From Anodontia alba (Eukaryota; Mollusca; Bivalvia; Lucinida; Lucinidae): a stretch of 64,000 bases of DNA. Under the pieces are notes generated by a model that saw nothing but the letters and a program-made list of their open reading frames with translations, made no database searches and was not told the origin of the DNA. Location: assembly GCA_964016985.1 (NCBI GenBank), contig OZ024834.1:82930289-82994288 (forward strand), in the 5' to 3' direction. Shown here one piece after another: positions 51,226 through 62,500 of this stretch (positions are counted from its first letter, which is position 1; each line of letters opens with the position of its first letter). A program made the translations under genes and the position numbers.

Positions 51226-51570
51226 GTTAAGCTTCAGTTGTGTTGCCAGAAAGGCGCGTGGTGGCGTCAGGCAAATCGATTAAGGTTGATTTATTGGCGC
51301 ATAATTGGTGCCGAGTCACGCGAAATATTGTCTTCCGAACTTATGGAAAATACATGATCCGGGCCACAAGAAAAGGTGTTTTTCGAGGACACATGCAAAC
51401 AGTGAAGATCCTCGTCCGGGTCGTATGATCTGATAAAGGATTTTGCTACACATACAGTGAACCTTCGTTACAACGACAAAATTTGTTACCAAAGACGTTG
51501 CCATAAAAATGAATTTGCAATTGAACAGAATACTTATAGTGCATAGTGATATGTAAGAAATGTCTCATTT

Positions 51571-51665
51571 TGTTCTTATTTTCTCATAGAACATATGTTT
51601 TGGATATTTGTTAGAATCGCCTTACTGAGGCGATTCTAACAAATGCCCAAAACATGTGCCATTAA
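51571..51665. repeat. Divergent hairpin TTTGTTAGAATCGCC
   Basis: TTTTGGATATTTGTTAGAAT and ATTCTAACAAATGCCCAAAA, centre CGCCTTACTGAGGCG, with a TTCTTATTTTCTCATAGAAC left border. It lies between ACAACGACAAAATT and AATTTTGTCGTTGT arms at 51470 and 51925. Confidence 0.7.
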
Positions 51666-51964
51666 AGTATTAAACCTGTCTTAAAGATCACATGTATAAA
51701 GCAATCAGCTGTATTTAGCAGTTGATTTTTCAGGTCCCTCATAAAAAGAAAGAAAATGTAAATTAACCCGTATTCGGCCAGTACCTGTATTAAGCAACCA
51801 CTTTTTAGCCTTCCCTAAGGTGCTTGCACAGCACAGGTTTACCTGTAAAATATTCTCGCAAAATTTGTGACTAATTGTTACCTCTTAAGCGAAGGTATCG
51901 TGACAGTCAAATTGTCATTATAACGAATTTTGTCGTTGTATCGAGTGTCGGTATAAAGAGGGTT

Positions 51965-52245
51965 GTCTTATATATTCTACAGCGTCAAATAATTCTGTAA
52001 GCGGACAGCGAAGGCCCAGATCAGACTGTGCAGATGCGCAGTCTGATGTGGGCATTTGCTGTCCGCACATGCTTCAAACAGGTTCAGATTTAATGCTCAT
52101 GCGCATGCGCAGTCTTATCAGGAGCTTTGCTCTCTGTTAATACAGCCTGTAGCCTCCGGTTATTCTGCAAGCGGGCGGTGATTGCCTGATTAGACTGCGC
52201 AAATGCATAGATTAATCTGGGACATAGCTGCTCGTATAAGACTCG
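51965..52245. repeat. Family C palindromic repeat
   Basis: GCGAAGGCCCAGATCAGACT, GTGCAGATGCGCAGTCTGAT and TGCTGTCCGCACATGC form the core. A diverged second hairpin follows to 52240. Confidence 0.65.
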
Positions 52246-52666
52246 AACCTTGACATCTTACTCGGTTCGGCGAACTAAAGACTGCTATTAAAACCAGCTC
52301 ATGGAAAAAAACATAAACTGGCAAGTGCGACCAACGAAAACTGAGGTCCGCTTACGCAGTTCGACTAGATTTGCTCCGGATCCATAGAAGATATCCGAGG
52401 TTAACAACTGCTCTGACAAGACTGTGCGGATGCACAGGGTGATATGAGTTTTAAGTGACATTTTGTTGTATATTCGTCAACTTTATTTGTGATCTTTCCA
52501 CACCTGAGATCTTTGTACAGGTACAGTAGTGAAGTGTTAAAATCGTTTGTCTATTTTTATAATCAGAGCATAGCAAGAAAATACGGCAAAATGAACTGTA
52601 TAACAATATTTTGAGGAACCTAGTACAAACACACTGCAGAGACGTGAGTGCCACAATTGGCATAAT

Positions 52667-53745
52667 ACGAATGCCTTTATATGAGCGTCATACGCGAAGC
52701 ACCATTTGTGAAGTGACGTTATGTGAAGGTCATACGCGAAGTGCCATATTTGAATGTCATACGCGAAGTGTCATTTTGTGGATGTCATATGCGCTCTGTT
52801 ATATGCGAATGTTCGAATTGCCATATACGAACGTCATATCCCAAGCGCCGTATGCGAAATGCCATATGCAAATGCTATATGCAAATACTATATGAGAATG
52901 CGAATGCCATATGCGAGGTGCCATATATGAACGCCAGAGTCGAAGTGCTATATGCGAAATGTCATACTCAAATGCGTTATATGCAAATACTACATGAGAA
53001 TGCCTTATGCGACTGAGTATTATAATCGAATGGCAAAAGTGAAGCACTGTATTGAAATCCCATATGTGAAGTACCATACGCAAATGTCATATGCGAAGTC
53101 CCATATGCAAATGCCATATGCGAAGTACCATATTATGCAAATCCATATGCGAAGTACCATACGCAAATGCAATATGCGAAGTACCATATACAAATGCCAT
53201 ATGCGAAGTACCTTATTAAAATGCCATATTCGAAGTACCATATACAAATGCCAACTGCGAACTACCGTATGTCTGTGCCATATGCGAAGTACCTTATTCA
53301 AATGCCATATGCGAAGTACCATACGCAAATGCAATATGCGAAGTACCATATACAAATGCCATATGCAAACTACCGCATGCAAATACCATATGCAACGTAC
53401 CATATGCAAATGCCACATGCGAAGTTCCATACGCAAATGTCATATACGAAGTACCATATGCAAATTCCATATGCGAAGTACCATATACAAATGCCGTTTG
53501 CGAACTACCGTATGCCTGTGCCATATGCGAAGTACCTTACGCAAATGCTATATGCGAAGTACCATACGCAAATGCAATATGCGAAGTACCATATACAAAT
53601 GCCGTCTGCGAACTACTGTATGTCTGTGCCATATGCGAAGTACCTTACGCAAATGCTATATGCGAAGTACCACATGCAAATGCTATATGCGAAGTACCAT
53701 ATGCAAATGCCATATGCGAAGTACCATATGCAAAATGCCATGTGT
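52667..53745. repeat. 27-base minisatellite open in several frames
   Basis: The unit is CATATGCGAAGTAC plus CATATGCAAATGC, about 40 copies, most regular from 53060 to 53745. Because 27 is a multiple of three and the unit lacks stops in several frames, a 303-residue frame (52952-53863, plus) and others on both strands stay open. Their repeats (MRSTIYKCH and so on) have no known family. I treat it as non-coding. Confidence 0.92.
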
Positions 53746-54063
53746 TGTCAAAACTAATGTATACCCGATAGCCTTTGATAAATTGCTGCAAATGGTAACC
53801 TTTAAGAAAGTCTGCGTTAGTGTGGTGGGCGGAAACAATGCTCCAGCTAGTCCCGCGTCTTAGTTATAATATCTCCAGGTAGTCTCGGGTTTTAGCTATA
53901 ATAACGTCGAGCAGTCCATGGAAAATAGCATTATACTAGCCCATGACCTTTCATACCAGTACTGCCGCAGCCATGGCTAACATTAAGATTGTCTGGCGCA
54001 GACAATAAACAACATATTTGTTAAAATAGTGTCTTTAAATAAGTAATTAAGAAAAATAAATGA

Positions 54064-54182
54064 ATACATAAATAAATAAATAAATATTCTTTACCGTTCG
54101 TTATCCAGAACAAAATTAAATAATTATAAACGACACGTTTGCCCGTAATTGTGTCTTTGAATAAATAAATAAATAAATATTT
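54064..54182. repeat. Duplicated block with (AATA)n
   Basis: AAATAAATAAATA followed by ACCG(T/C)TCGTTATCCAGAACA-like sequence occurs at about 54070 and 54165. Confidence 0.7.
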
Positions 54183-54863
54183 GCTCACCGCTGGTTATCC
54201 AGAACAAAATTAAGAAAACTTCCCTCCCCATTATTAACCAGTTCACTTCTGATTATGAGTTTGCCACAGTTATGTAATGATCACGATTGTGTTTTTTTGT
54301 TTCAAAGGAACTGAGTTAAAGATGTTGAATGAGTATGGTGTACGAAACAGGTCGTAATACTTGAATACAGTACCACATTTATTTAGCACACATTCTTAAT
54401 GTAGTAAGCTATTAATTTATTTTGTGGGTTATGTATAATCAACAGTTTCATTACACTGATAGAAGTTACTGTCATATGTTTCAAAAAATCTTTGAGAAGT
54501 CTTTTATATTGAACATAGCTATTGCTCCAACAAAATACAGCCAGCGAACGATAAAAACTACAGTAAGACTTGTGTAACCAGCAAAGACTCAAATCAGTCT
54601 GTATATCCATCCGGTATGACAAGAGTTCTCGTTTATCCCTCTTCAGATAGTCTGGAGGCTGTAGAAGACTCTGATCAGACTGCGCGAATGCACGTCTTCT
54701 TGTAGGCTTTGTCGTGCGCTAATTGGTCGTGATAATTATCAATACCGGTAATATAGCAAGAAAATGTATGTCTGAAAGACAAGAAAATATTCAATCAAAA
54801 GCTTGTCTGTTGTCAGCAAACTGCTTATGGCTATTTAAAAAAATGTGGCTTTTTGTAAACTGA

Positions 54864-55034
54864 TACAGTCTGCTTTCGTTAACTCGAACTCCAAGGGACC
54901 AGAATATTTGGTTTGAGATAAAAGGAATTGAAATTAAAGGAAAATAAAGCAAGCTAAACCAACACTGCCCTATACTTAGTTTGATTTAAGCAGTAGTTTG
55001 AGTTACCAGTGTTTGAGATAATGAGAGTCAACTG
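54864..55034. mobile_element. Pogo-like MITE, divergent
   Basis: TACAGTCTGCTTTCGTTAAC and GTTTGAGATAATGAGAGTCA with ACTGT are inverted ends related to 10308 and 31017. The inner hairpin is absent. Confidence 0.6.
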
Positions 55035-55065
55035 TCATTTGAAAATCAATATTATGAGCTGCCTT

Positions 55066-55740
55066 TTGACATAAGCGCCCAACGAAGACTCAAATCAGCC
55101 TGCGCATCCGCGCGGGCTGGTCCGAGGCTTCGTCGTCCGCATGAAGAAACTTTGCATCCCTGGTTATCCAAAATGTGTCCGGTGAAAAATCTGATCAGAC
55201 TGCGCGAATGCGCAGGGTGACTTGAGTCTTCGTTGGGCGCACATGTCAGAAGCTACGTTTTTCTATAAATTTCAGACTTTTCTTTTGCCCTATTGGTACA
55301 CCATACATGCGACCCCAGCATACAAAGTGCGATTTCGGAAAGTTCGTCTTCCCAAACCGCAATCAGCCTACAACGATCCTTCCAAACGATACCGCTCAGT
55401 GATTACTTTTCCATCAGATCTAACAGGTACATTGGCAATATTGATATAAGATCAGAGATAATGTTAGTATATTTGTTTTCTGACAATACTTACAACAAGC
55501 AAACGTTTGCGGTAGAAAATGATTTTATGAATACAGGTGTACAATACAGTTAGCAAATTATGACGATGAGTTCCCCGTACATCACCATAGTGCAGATTAT
55601 ATTTCATTACCTTTGGGATCATTGGGCCCATTGTGGTATATTTGAAAATGGAGTTCTGCTCATGTATACGCTAGAGGGCGTAAGCAATGTTGCAAACTTC
55701 ATTACTGCTTATAAAGAGTCTCAATAAAACCGAGACTCCC
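55066..55740. repeat. Dispersed repeat shared with 34565-34986, with insertion
   Basis: The family C palindrome (GCGCCCAACGAAGACTCAAA at about 55075) and the end block (GGGATCATTGGGCCCATTGT, AAACCGAGACTCCCATTTTC) match the other copy inverted. About 320 bases (55255-55575) are extra here. Confidence 0.75.
55274..55434 (+). pseudogene. Exon-like block, duplicated at 56714-56870
   Basis: Between TTTCAG and AG|GTACAT an open frame reads TFLLPYWYTIHATPAYKVRF, RKVRLPKPQSAYNDPSKRYR and SVITFPSDLT. The second copy has a TGA in this frame (CCTTCCAAATGATACC). I do not recognise the protein. It may be an exon relic carried by a repeat. Confidence 0.35.
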
Positions 55741-55926
55741 ATTTTCAAATCCGTAGTGTGTTCTTTGTTTCCAAAGGCAATCTTTTTCACGTTTATTTAT
55801 ATGCTGTTCGCGTAATAAATCATCAACATTTTGCATCTTTTCTTTCTTTGTTGTCCTCCTACCTTTGGTGCCTCGGGAATGCTGTGTTTCGTGATTGTGG
55901 CATTTTCTGAGTATGTTTACTGATAC

Positions 55927-56120
55927 CATAGCAACAGATAAGGCGCTTTTTTTCATCCGAAAAATGCTGATATCGTTCTTATTTCTCAATGAAAACATAT
56001 GTTGTGGGTACTCATTAGAAGAGTCTCGGCGAGGCGCTTCTAATGAGTACCCACAACATATGTATTCGTCGAGAAATAAGAAAACTATTATGTGCATACC
56101 CCCTCTTATCTGTAGCTATG
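55927..56120. mobile_element. Intact hairpin MITE (CATAGC...GCTATG)
   Basis: The ends CATAGCAACAGATAAGG and CTTATCTGTAGCTATG, CTTATTTCTCAATGAAAACA border, GGGTACTCATTAGAAGAGTC core and GAGAAATAAGAAAA border are all present. This is the best reference copy of the family in the window. Confidence 0.88.
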
Positions 56121-56179
56121 TGATACTTTTGTTGGGCCTTGTGGCTGCTCACTACGGATATGTTTCATGTTCTGTCCAT

Positions 56180-56680
56180 TTTTTTGGGAGTTGATAATTT
56201 ACAATCGATACATAGTATACATACACACAATAAAAGAAAAAAAAGAATAAAAAAGAAAATCGTTAAGGTTGTTGGTCACGTGATTATACTTGGCCAATGA
56301 AATCAAACCGCGCGTTTGTACGAAATCCAGGTAGCGATTATTTGTAGCTGCTCTATTCTTGTCACTCTGACGTCAGATGCCCTATAAAGATGGTTATCTG
56401 TAAAACCTGGATTAGGGCAGATGCAGGGGTTGTGCCTGTTACTGTGGCGTCAGAGTGCCCCATAAAGAGTGTTATCTGTAAAACCTGGATTCGGACATTG
56501 GCAAACAGTGCAGATCCAGATCAGACGCCACAGAATGCGGCGTCTGATCAGGGCCTGCACTGTTTGCTTAAATTACAGGAAGTTAAGGATTAAATGAAAC
56601 AGTCTTAAGTCCTCGTTCAGGACCATTTCCTAGTCTGCACTCAAAGACAATCGATCCACCGCACTAGTTATCAGTGCTTT
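56180..56680 (+). repeat. Dispersed repeat, copy related to 11100-11594 and 57220-57560
   Basis: CGATACATAGTAT, GTTGGTCACGTGATTATACT, CTGCTCTATTCTTGTCACTC and ATCTGTAAAACCTGGATT in order. The GCAAACAGTGCAGATCCAGA hairpin at 56501-56567 has centre ACGCCACAGAATGCGGCGT. Confidence 0.75.
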
Positions 56681-56699
56681 GATTTATTGCTGTGTTCAG

Positions 56700-57560
56700 T
56701 GGATATATTTCAGACTTTTCTTTTACCCTGTTGGTACTCCATAAATGTGACCCCAGCATACAAAGTGCAAGTTCGGAAAGTTCGTCTTCTGAAACCACAA
56801 CCATCCTGCAACGATCCTTCCAAATGATACCGCTCTATGATTATTTTCCATCAGATCTAAACAGGTAGGTACACTGGTAATATTGATAAAAGATCAGAGA
56901 TTATGTTAGTATATTTCTTCTGACAAAACCTACAACAAGCAATCGTTTGCGGTAGAAAATGATTTTATGAATACAGGTGTACTATACAGTTAGCAAATTA
57001 TGCCGATGGTTTACATGCTGTTCGCGTTATAAGTCATCAATATTCTGCAGCTTTTCATTCTATGTTGTTTTCCTTCCTTCGTGCCTCGGGAATGCTGTGC
57101 TTCGTGATTGTCGCATATTCTAAGTATGTTCACTGATATTTTTTGTTTATTTTTATTTATCTATTTATTTATTTATTTTTTTTTTTGTGTGCGGGCGTGG
57201 GGGGGGGGGGGGGGGATTGTTTACGATCGATACATAGTATGTATATACCAAAATTTCGTTAAGCTTGTTGACCACGTGATTATCATATACCAATGAAATC
57301 AAACTGCGCGTTTGTAGGAATCCAGGTAACGGTTATTTGTAGCTGCTCTATTCTTGTCACTGTGACGTTAGATGCCCTATAAAGATGGTTATCTGTAAAA
57401 CCTGGATTACGCAGATGCAGGGGTTGTGCCTGTTATGGTTACGTACCCTGGGGCCCTGTGCTGAAAAAATAAACCGACACAAACAACCTGGATTCGGACA
57501 TTGGCACAACTCCAGTATACGTTCACAGACAATCAACAGTGCTATCAGTGCTTTGATTTA
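56700..57560 (+). repeat. Second copy of the 55260-56680 block
   Basis: The exon-like block (56714), the CATGCTGTTCGCG...CTCGGGAATGCTGTG(C/T)TTCG block (57015) and the CATAGTATGTATA...TCTGTAAAACCTGGATTACG block (57235) follow in the same order as in the first copy, without its MITE and hairpin insertions. A poly-G run is at 57198-57213. Confidence 0.8.
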
Positions 57561-57969
57561 TTGCTGTAATTAGTGGATTCTGTCTGGCATTGCAAGCTCT
57601 CGTTGGGGACGAGAGAGATGGTTACTTTGCTTTTATTTGGTTTGTAACATATGTTCTGTTTGCCATGGTTTGTTTGCTCTTCCTCCTGGTATCACTGGTA
57701 GGGTATGTTCTGTAACTGCCTGTCTTCCTGAATATGTTCTATACTAGTTTTCTTGTTCCCTTGACAATGTACTCGTAGTATTAGATTTACCTAAGGCATA
57801 CATATCTGTGACGCGTAAACTTGTAGAGTTTCCAAGGTAATAACGGGTACCTTTGCCAAGGCAATGGATTGTGCAAATGGATAATGACATATTTTTATGC
57901 AATACTGACACGACTGTCCACATGGGAGCTGCCAGTGTTTTCATTTTTTTACTCGTGCTTTTTGTTGTT

Positions 57970-58010
57970 GATTTTTTTTTTTTTTTTTTTTTTTTTTCAT
58001 TTTTTTTTCT
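57970..58010. repeat. Poly-T tract
   Basis: About 28 T followed by CA and more T. Confidence 0.95.
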
Positions 58011-58194
58011 TTTTTAATACTTCGCTGCACGTGTATCAGAAGAGCATGAGCACACCTTCGACCTAATAACTCCGACATAAACTATTTACATTCCTTCTCA
58101 TGTGGGTTGACTATCTTTGAAAGAATTTGGTCCGTCTAGGGGCAAAATCGTTTCTTTAAGAGTACCCCTCATTTTGAAAGATTTCAACTACATG

Positions 58195-58425
58195 TTCTTA
58201 AAGCAAAATTGTAGCAGACGGCGTCCATTTGTTTTTAAATTACTTTTTCAGAGAAAATCAAACTTGGTATTTTATGTAAATCGTCGGCCTGGCAGACAAT
58301 GCACGTGCAATGCTAATTCTTGTTTTCTCTGAAAAATAAAAAAAAAAAAAAAAAAAAAAAAAATGAAAGAAAAAAAATCAAAATATCCTCTGCTGCAGTT
58401 GTGATTAGCATTTTTAAGGAAACGC
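58195..58425. mobile_element. Family D MITE, plus poly-A run
   Basis: AAATTGTAGCAGACGGCGTC and CTCTGCTGCAGTTGTGATTA are the arms. The GGTATTTTATGTAAATCGTC hairpin arm and a 24-base A-run lie inside. Confidence 0.65.
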
Positions 58426-59049
58426 CCAGTCTACAAACATTGTCTCCCTTTGCAAAATGTCTATAAAAGCTGTCAATCCAATTCATCCACTAGTTTCATA
58501 AACTAGTTGCTTCTATTCCCGATTCATGTCAGTGTTTTAGACCGACTCTATTTTATTGTCCTTTCGATATCTTTCAGAAAAACGCTTTTTGCTTGGCGTT
58601 GTATTTTAAATGAAAACAAGTGTTCTGATTGACCATAACTAATCAGAAACCATTGGTCTTTTCTGTTTCTTTTTTGTGTTTTGTTCTCAAATATTTATAT
58701 TCCATAGCAAAGTGATAATTTAGAATTTCTAAGAAGATCTATGTTTACTTTTCTTTGCTGAATTTTAATTAATGATGTTTCATGACATTTGTGAAAATTT
58801 CAGAAAATTTGAACAAGTAGAACTTGTTGAAAACCTGCCTTCAATTAATCTACCCTACCGTGTTCTGCATAATTTTCAGCAATCTGTACTACGCGGAAAA
58901 ATGAAAGTTTTCAATATTTTGAAAATAACAATTAGAATAAAACCTATTGTGCAAAGTTAGTTACGACATATAGTTTTGCATTAGACCATGGCAAAAGTTT
59001 GCAAATTTACCTCGTATGTGTAAAGTGCCAGGCAAAAAAGACTTTCCGG

Positions 59050-59430
59050 AAGAAGGCGAAAGGAGAATAAATTACGGTCGGTTTTGTAGATATTAATACA
59101 TAGAGAAGTTCTGTTCCAGACTGCTGTCACTCTTTTAGATATCATAATAGACTGGTTTTCGTTCCAGATTACTGTCACAGTTTTAGATATCAAAAGACTG
59201 GCTCTGTGCACGATCACTGTCACTGTTTTAGATGTTCAAAATAATAGACTGGTTATGTTCAAGATTACTTTTAGATATTAATAGACGGGTACTGTTCTAG
59301 ATTACTGTCCGTGTTTTAGATATTAATAGACTGGTTCTGTTCCAGATTTCCGCCACTGTTTTAGAGGTCATCACACTGGTTCTGCTCCAGATTTATAGCA
59401 CTGGTTAAAGCTTAATAGACTGGTTGTTGA
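59050..59430. repeat. About 60-base degenerate minisatellite at the 3' end of the aldo-keto reductase gene
   Basis: Six or more units of AATAGACTGGTTCTGTTCCA, GATTACTGTCACTGTTTTAG and ATAT. The last unit overlaps the stop codon and final residues of the gene. Confidence 0.85.
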
Positions 59431-59521
59431 AACGGTTGTATCTGTCGCCAGAAGCCACTCCCCAGATTTGAACATATGAACTAGGAAGTTTAGGACGACT
59501 CAATTCATCTAGTTTCGCCAT
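59405..59521 (-). CDS. Aldo-keto reductase last exon
   Basis: It has 38 codons plus TAA after acceptor ATTCTGCAG. The LDELSRP...P.. pattern is the usual aldo-keto reductase end, extended by a tail GVASGDRYNRFNNQSIKL. Confidence 0.88.
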   Translation of the reverse strand: MAKLDELSRPKLPSSYVQIWGVASGDRYNRFNNQSIKL

Positions 59522-62500
59522 CTGCAGAATAAAGAGTTAAGGGGAATGGATACACTTTCAAGGGAAGCAACACCGTTAAACTATAATTGCGTTGTCCCCT
59601 TCTGAAACTGGACTTATTCTAAAATGAAAAAACAAACTTCCCTTCGGAGCAAATTCTTCCCCTCCTGAGTATGCCCCTTTTCAGAATGGACATTGTGTGC
59701 AGGAAATTAAAGAAGCGGTCACATAATTTATCTGCCATATAAAGGTGGTGGAAACTATATCAAGTCTATCCAGGCCCCTTAAGGCCTACTAACTGTTAAG
59801 ACACAAGTGTACAGAGACATACAAAACCGCCCAGCTAGCACTCTGACGGGCCGATAACGGTCCGCTATAGATTAATAAAGAATGCTTACTGGGCGACGAC
59901 TGTACAAATGCTATAAGAGACGGTCCAGATTAACACGTGCTGTTGTCACAATCTGGTCAGGCTCGTCTTTGTTTATGCCTACCTGTATTCAGTGATCGTG
60001 ACCTTTCCTGGATGTCTCCATATTTACTTTTTGAGCTTTGATGAATTGAACATCTATCAGCCAAAATCGTGTCCCATGTACTGCAAAGATTACAGTGCTA
60101 ACACGCATAGGTAAAATGTATACTTCTTAGTCATAGCTCTTGATAAGCTATTTACAAGGATCATCCCAAAAATAATGCGAACTATCTTTATATTCCATAA
60201 CCGCTAACTGCAGTAGATAATACAACCTGCGTGCTTCAAAGTGGCGCCAGTCATATGACGTCATTATTACTGACGTCATCAATGCACGACGTCGCGTGAC
60301 ACTAGTGAAGACATAGCTGTCGCGTTTTCATCGAAAGAACAACGCATCTATATTAAGTTTGAATCTTATTGTTTGAAGTTGGCTAGCTGTAAAAAGTACT
60401 TTAACACCCGCCTCCACCCACCCCGGTGGTTTATACTACTGACCGTTCTAAGGCGGTGGTCCCGGTGTTAGTCTTACTCTTTGTTGCTTTGTGGTTTATT
60501 CTACGAGACGATTGGTTTTATGTCTTACCTTGTGTTATTTTGTTCTTGTGTTTTTCAGTCCTTTGAGCATTGCGATTACCTCGCTTGGGGAAGAGAAAGC
60601 TAGTCTTGGTGCTTTTCGTACGTTTGTTCGATTTGCGCTTGTTTGGTTTGGTTTTGTCTGTTTCCTCTTTCTCTTGGTGTCTGGGAAGGGCTTGGTTTGT
60701 GATTGTGGCACTCCCTGGACTTTTCTCTTACCTTTTTTTTTATCGTAAGAAGAATGCGCGGGAAATTTACGTGCCTTGCAGGAAGTTTGTGGCAATAGTG
60801 CCCTTTCGTATTCACAAGTTGCCAGATGGACTGACCAATTAAACAGCGGTCGGCAGAGAGTAAAAGTCAGGGGAGAGTTCGGAACATTTAGTCTGACTAA
60901 TCTTTTATAGAAACAGTTAGAGAAATTCTAGAAAGTGATCGACAATATACATGTGAGGAACTCGCCTATAAACTAGATTTAAGCCACGGTACTGTTCATT
61001 CATTTATTCCTAATTGTCCTGGAATGCAAAAGATGTCAGAACGTCGTTTCACTGTCGCCACCAACTTACTTTATCGCGTTGACACAGAGGAAAATAACTT
61101 GGTTTCTAGAATCGTTGCAATTGACGATACTTGGGTTAAATCATATGAACCTGGTATGAAGGGACAGGCCACTGAATGGCACCAGGCCGGTAAAATTTCG
61201 GCGCGAGCAAGGGAAATTAAGGATGCTCATGATATCAAAGACGCTCTCACCACCCGTAGGGTAGAGATTGGCCAAACTGTGAATGGCTGGTACGACAAGG
61301 GCTATATCCAAAAACTATTGCGGCCTGCTATCCATAAGAAGCGTCCAAACCTTTTGGCAGCAGGTCCAATAATCATATACGATAATGCTGCGCCAAATAT
61401 TTCGGAGGGGGGTGACTTCACTATTTGCGCGCAACAAATGGGAAACATTGCCCCATCCTCCTTATTCTCCAGACCTCAGTTCATGTGACGTCGATCTTTT
61501 CCCTACCTTGAACGAAAACATGCAAGAGGTTGGATTTGAGGAGCTAGAAGATGCAGTGGCCGAGCAGGTTCGAATGTTTGAGCGCGGTTGCCTAGCAACG
61601 GGAATACAGAAGCTGCCAAGTCGGTAGAGGTCGGTGACTTAAGTGGTCCCGGTGTCAGTCTTACTCTTTGTTGCCTTGTGGTTTATTCTACGAGGCCATT
61701 TGTTGTAAGTCTTTTCGTGTGTCATTTTGTTCTTGTGTTTTTCAGTCCTTTTAGTATTGCGATTATCTCGCTTTGGGAAGAGAGAGCTAATCTTAGTGCT
61801 TTTCATATGTTTGTTCGATTTGTGCTTGTTTGGATTTGACGGTTTCCTCTTCCTCTTGGAGTCTGGAAAGGGCTGCGGTTTGTGATTGTGGCACTCCCTG
61901 GACTTTTCTCTTACCCTGTTTTTTTTTAACACAAGGGAAATTACTTTGAAGGAGGTTAGTAAGGTTAGTTTGATATTTCAAATAATTACTAATTTAGAGA
62001 GTAGTTCGCATTATGTTGGATGACCCTCGTATAAAACAAAAAAACATATATCTCAATGCTTTTATAGGGACTGGAACCCGCATCATACGAGCTATGACCA
62101 ATGCAGCGACGTCGCCCAGCACTGCTACCAAAATAACCCGAAAATGTTCACTGGCTATTTAGAAGCTTATTATTTGTGACTATATGCTCTACATTGATCA
62201 TATTCATTCTCTCTGCTGCACTTATGTCTTTTTTCAGACAATAGTAGAGATATAATCCTCAGAAAAAAAATCAGTGCTTTTGCCAGTCCTTGAATCCACT
62301 GCGTATATAATCTCAGTCTCGCATATACATGTCAATACAAATAATGAGTTATGTCAGTCTGCGGCCTCAGTTAGCTGTAAAAGCATTACTTAAATAAACA
62401 AGCGTAGTTGGCCAAGGTGTGGTGCGGGGCGGCGTCGCTGCATTCATCAGAGTTCGAATGGCTCGAATGCGTAGAACCTGATAAGCTTGCAAAGACATAT

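Larger units (their letters stand above)
60155..62029 (+). mobile_element. Mariner transposon in the aldo-keto reductase intron, with nested insertions
   Basis: The ends CAAGGATCATCCCAAAAATA with ATGCGAACTA, and TAGTTCGCATTATGTTGGAT with GACCCTCG, are inverted repeats of about 30 bases bordered by TA. It contains a broken transposase and two copies of the RT-element tail (60378-60742 and 61643-61928). Confidence 0.9.

Noticed and set aside
52952..53863. A 303-residue open frame and overlapping frames on both strands
   Set aside because: They are produced by the 27-base minisatellite, whose unit lacks stop codons. There is no known domain and no splice context.
55702..56097. Minus-strand frame of 131 residues reading SSNEYPQHMFSLRNKN
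   Set aside because: The segment is a hairpin MITE. The same peptide appears wherever the palindrome occurs (for example 19381-19704), on either strand.
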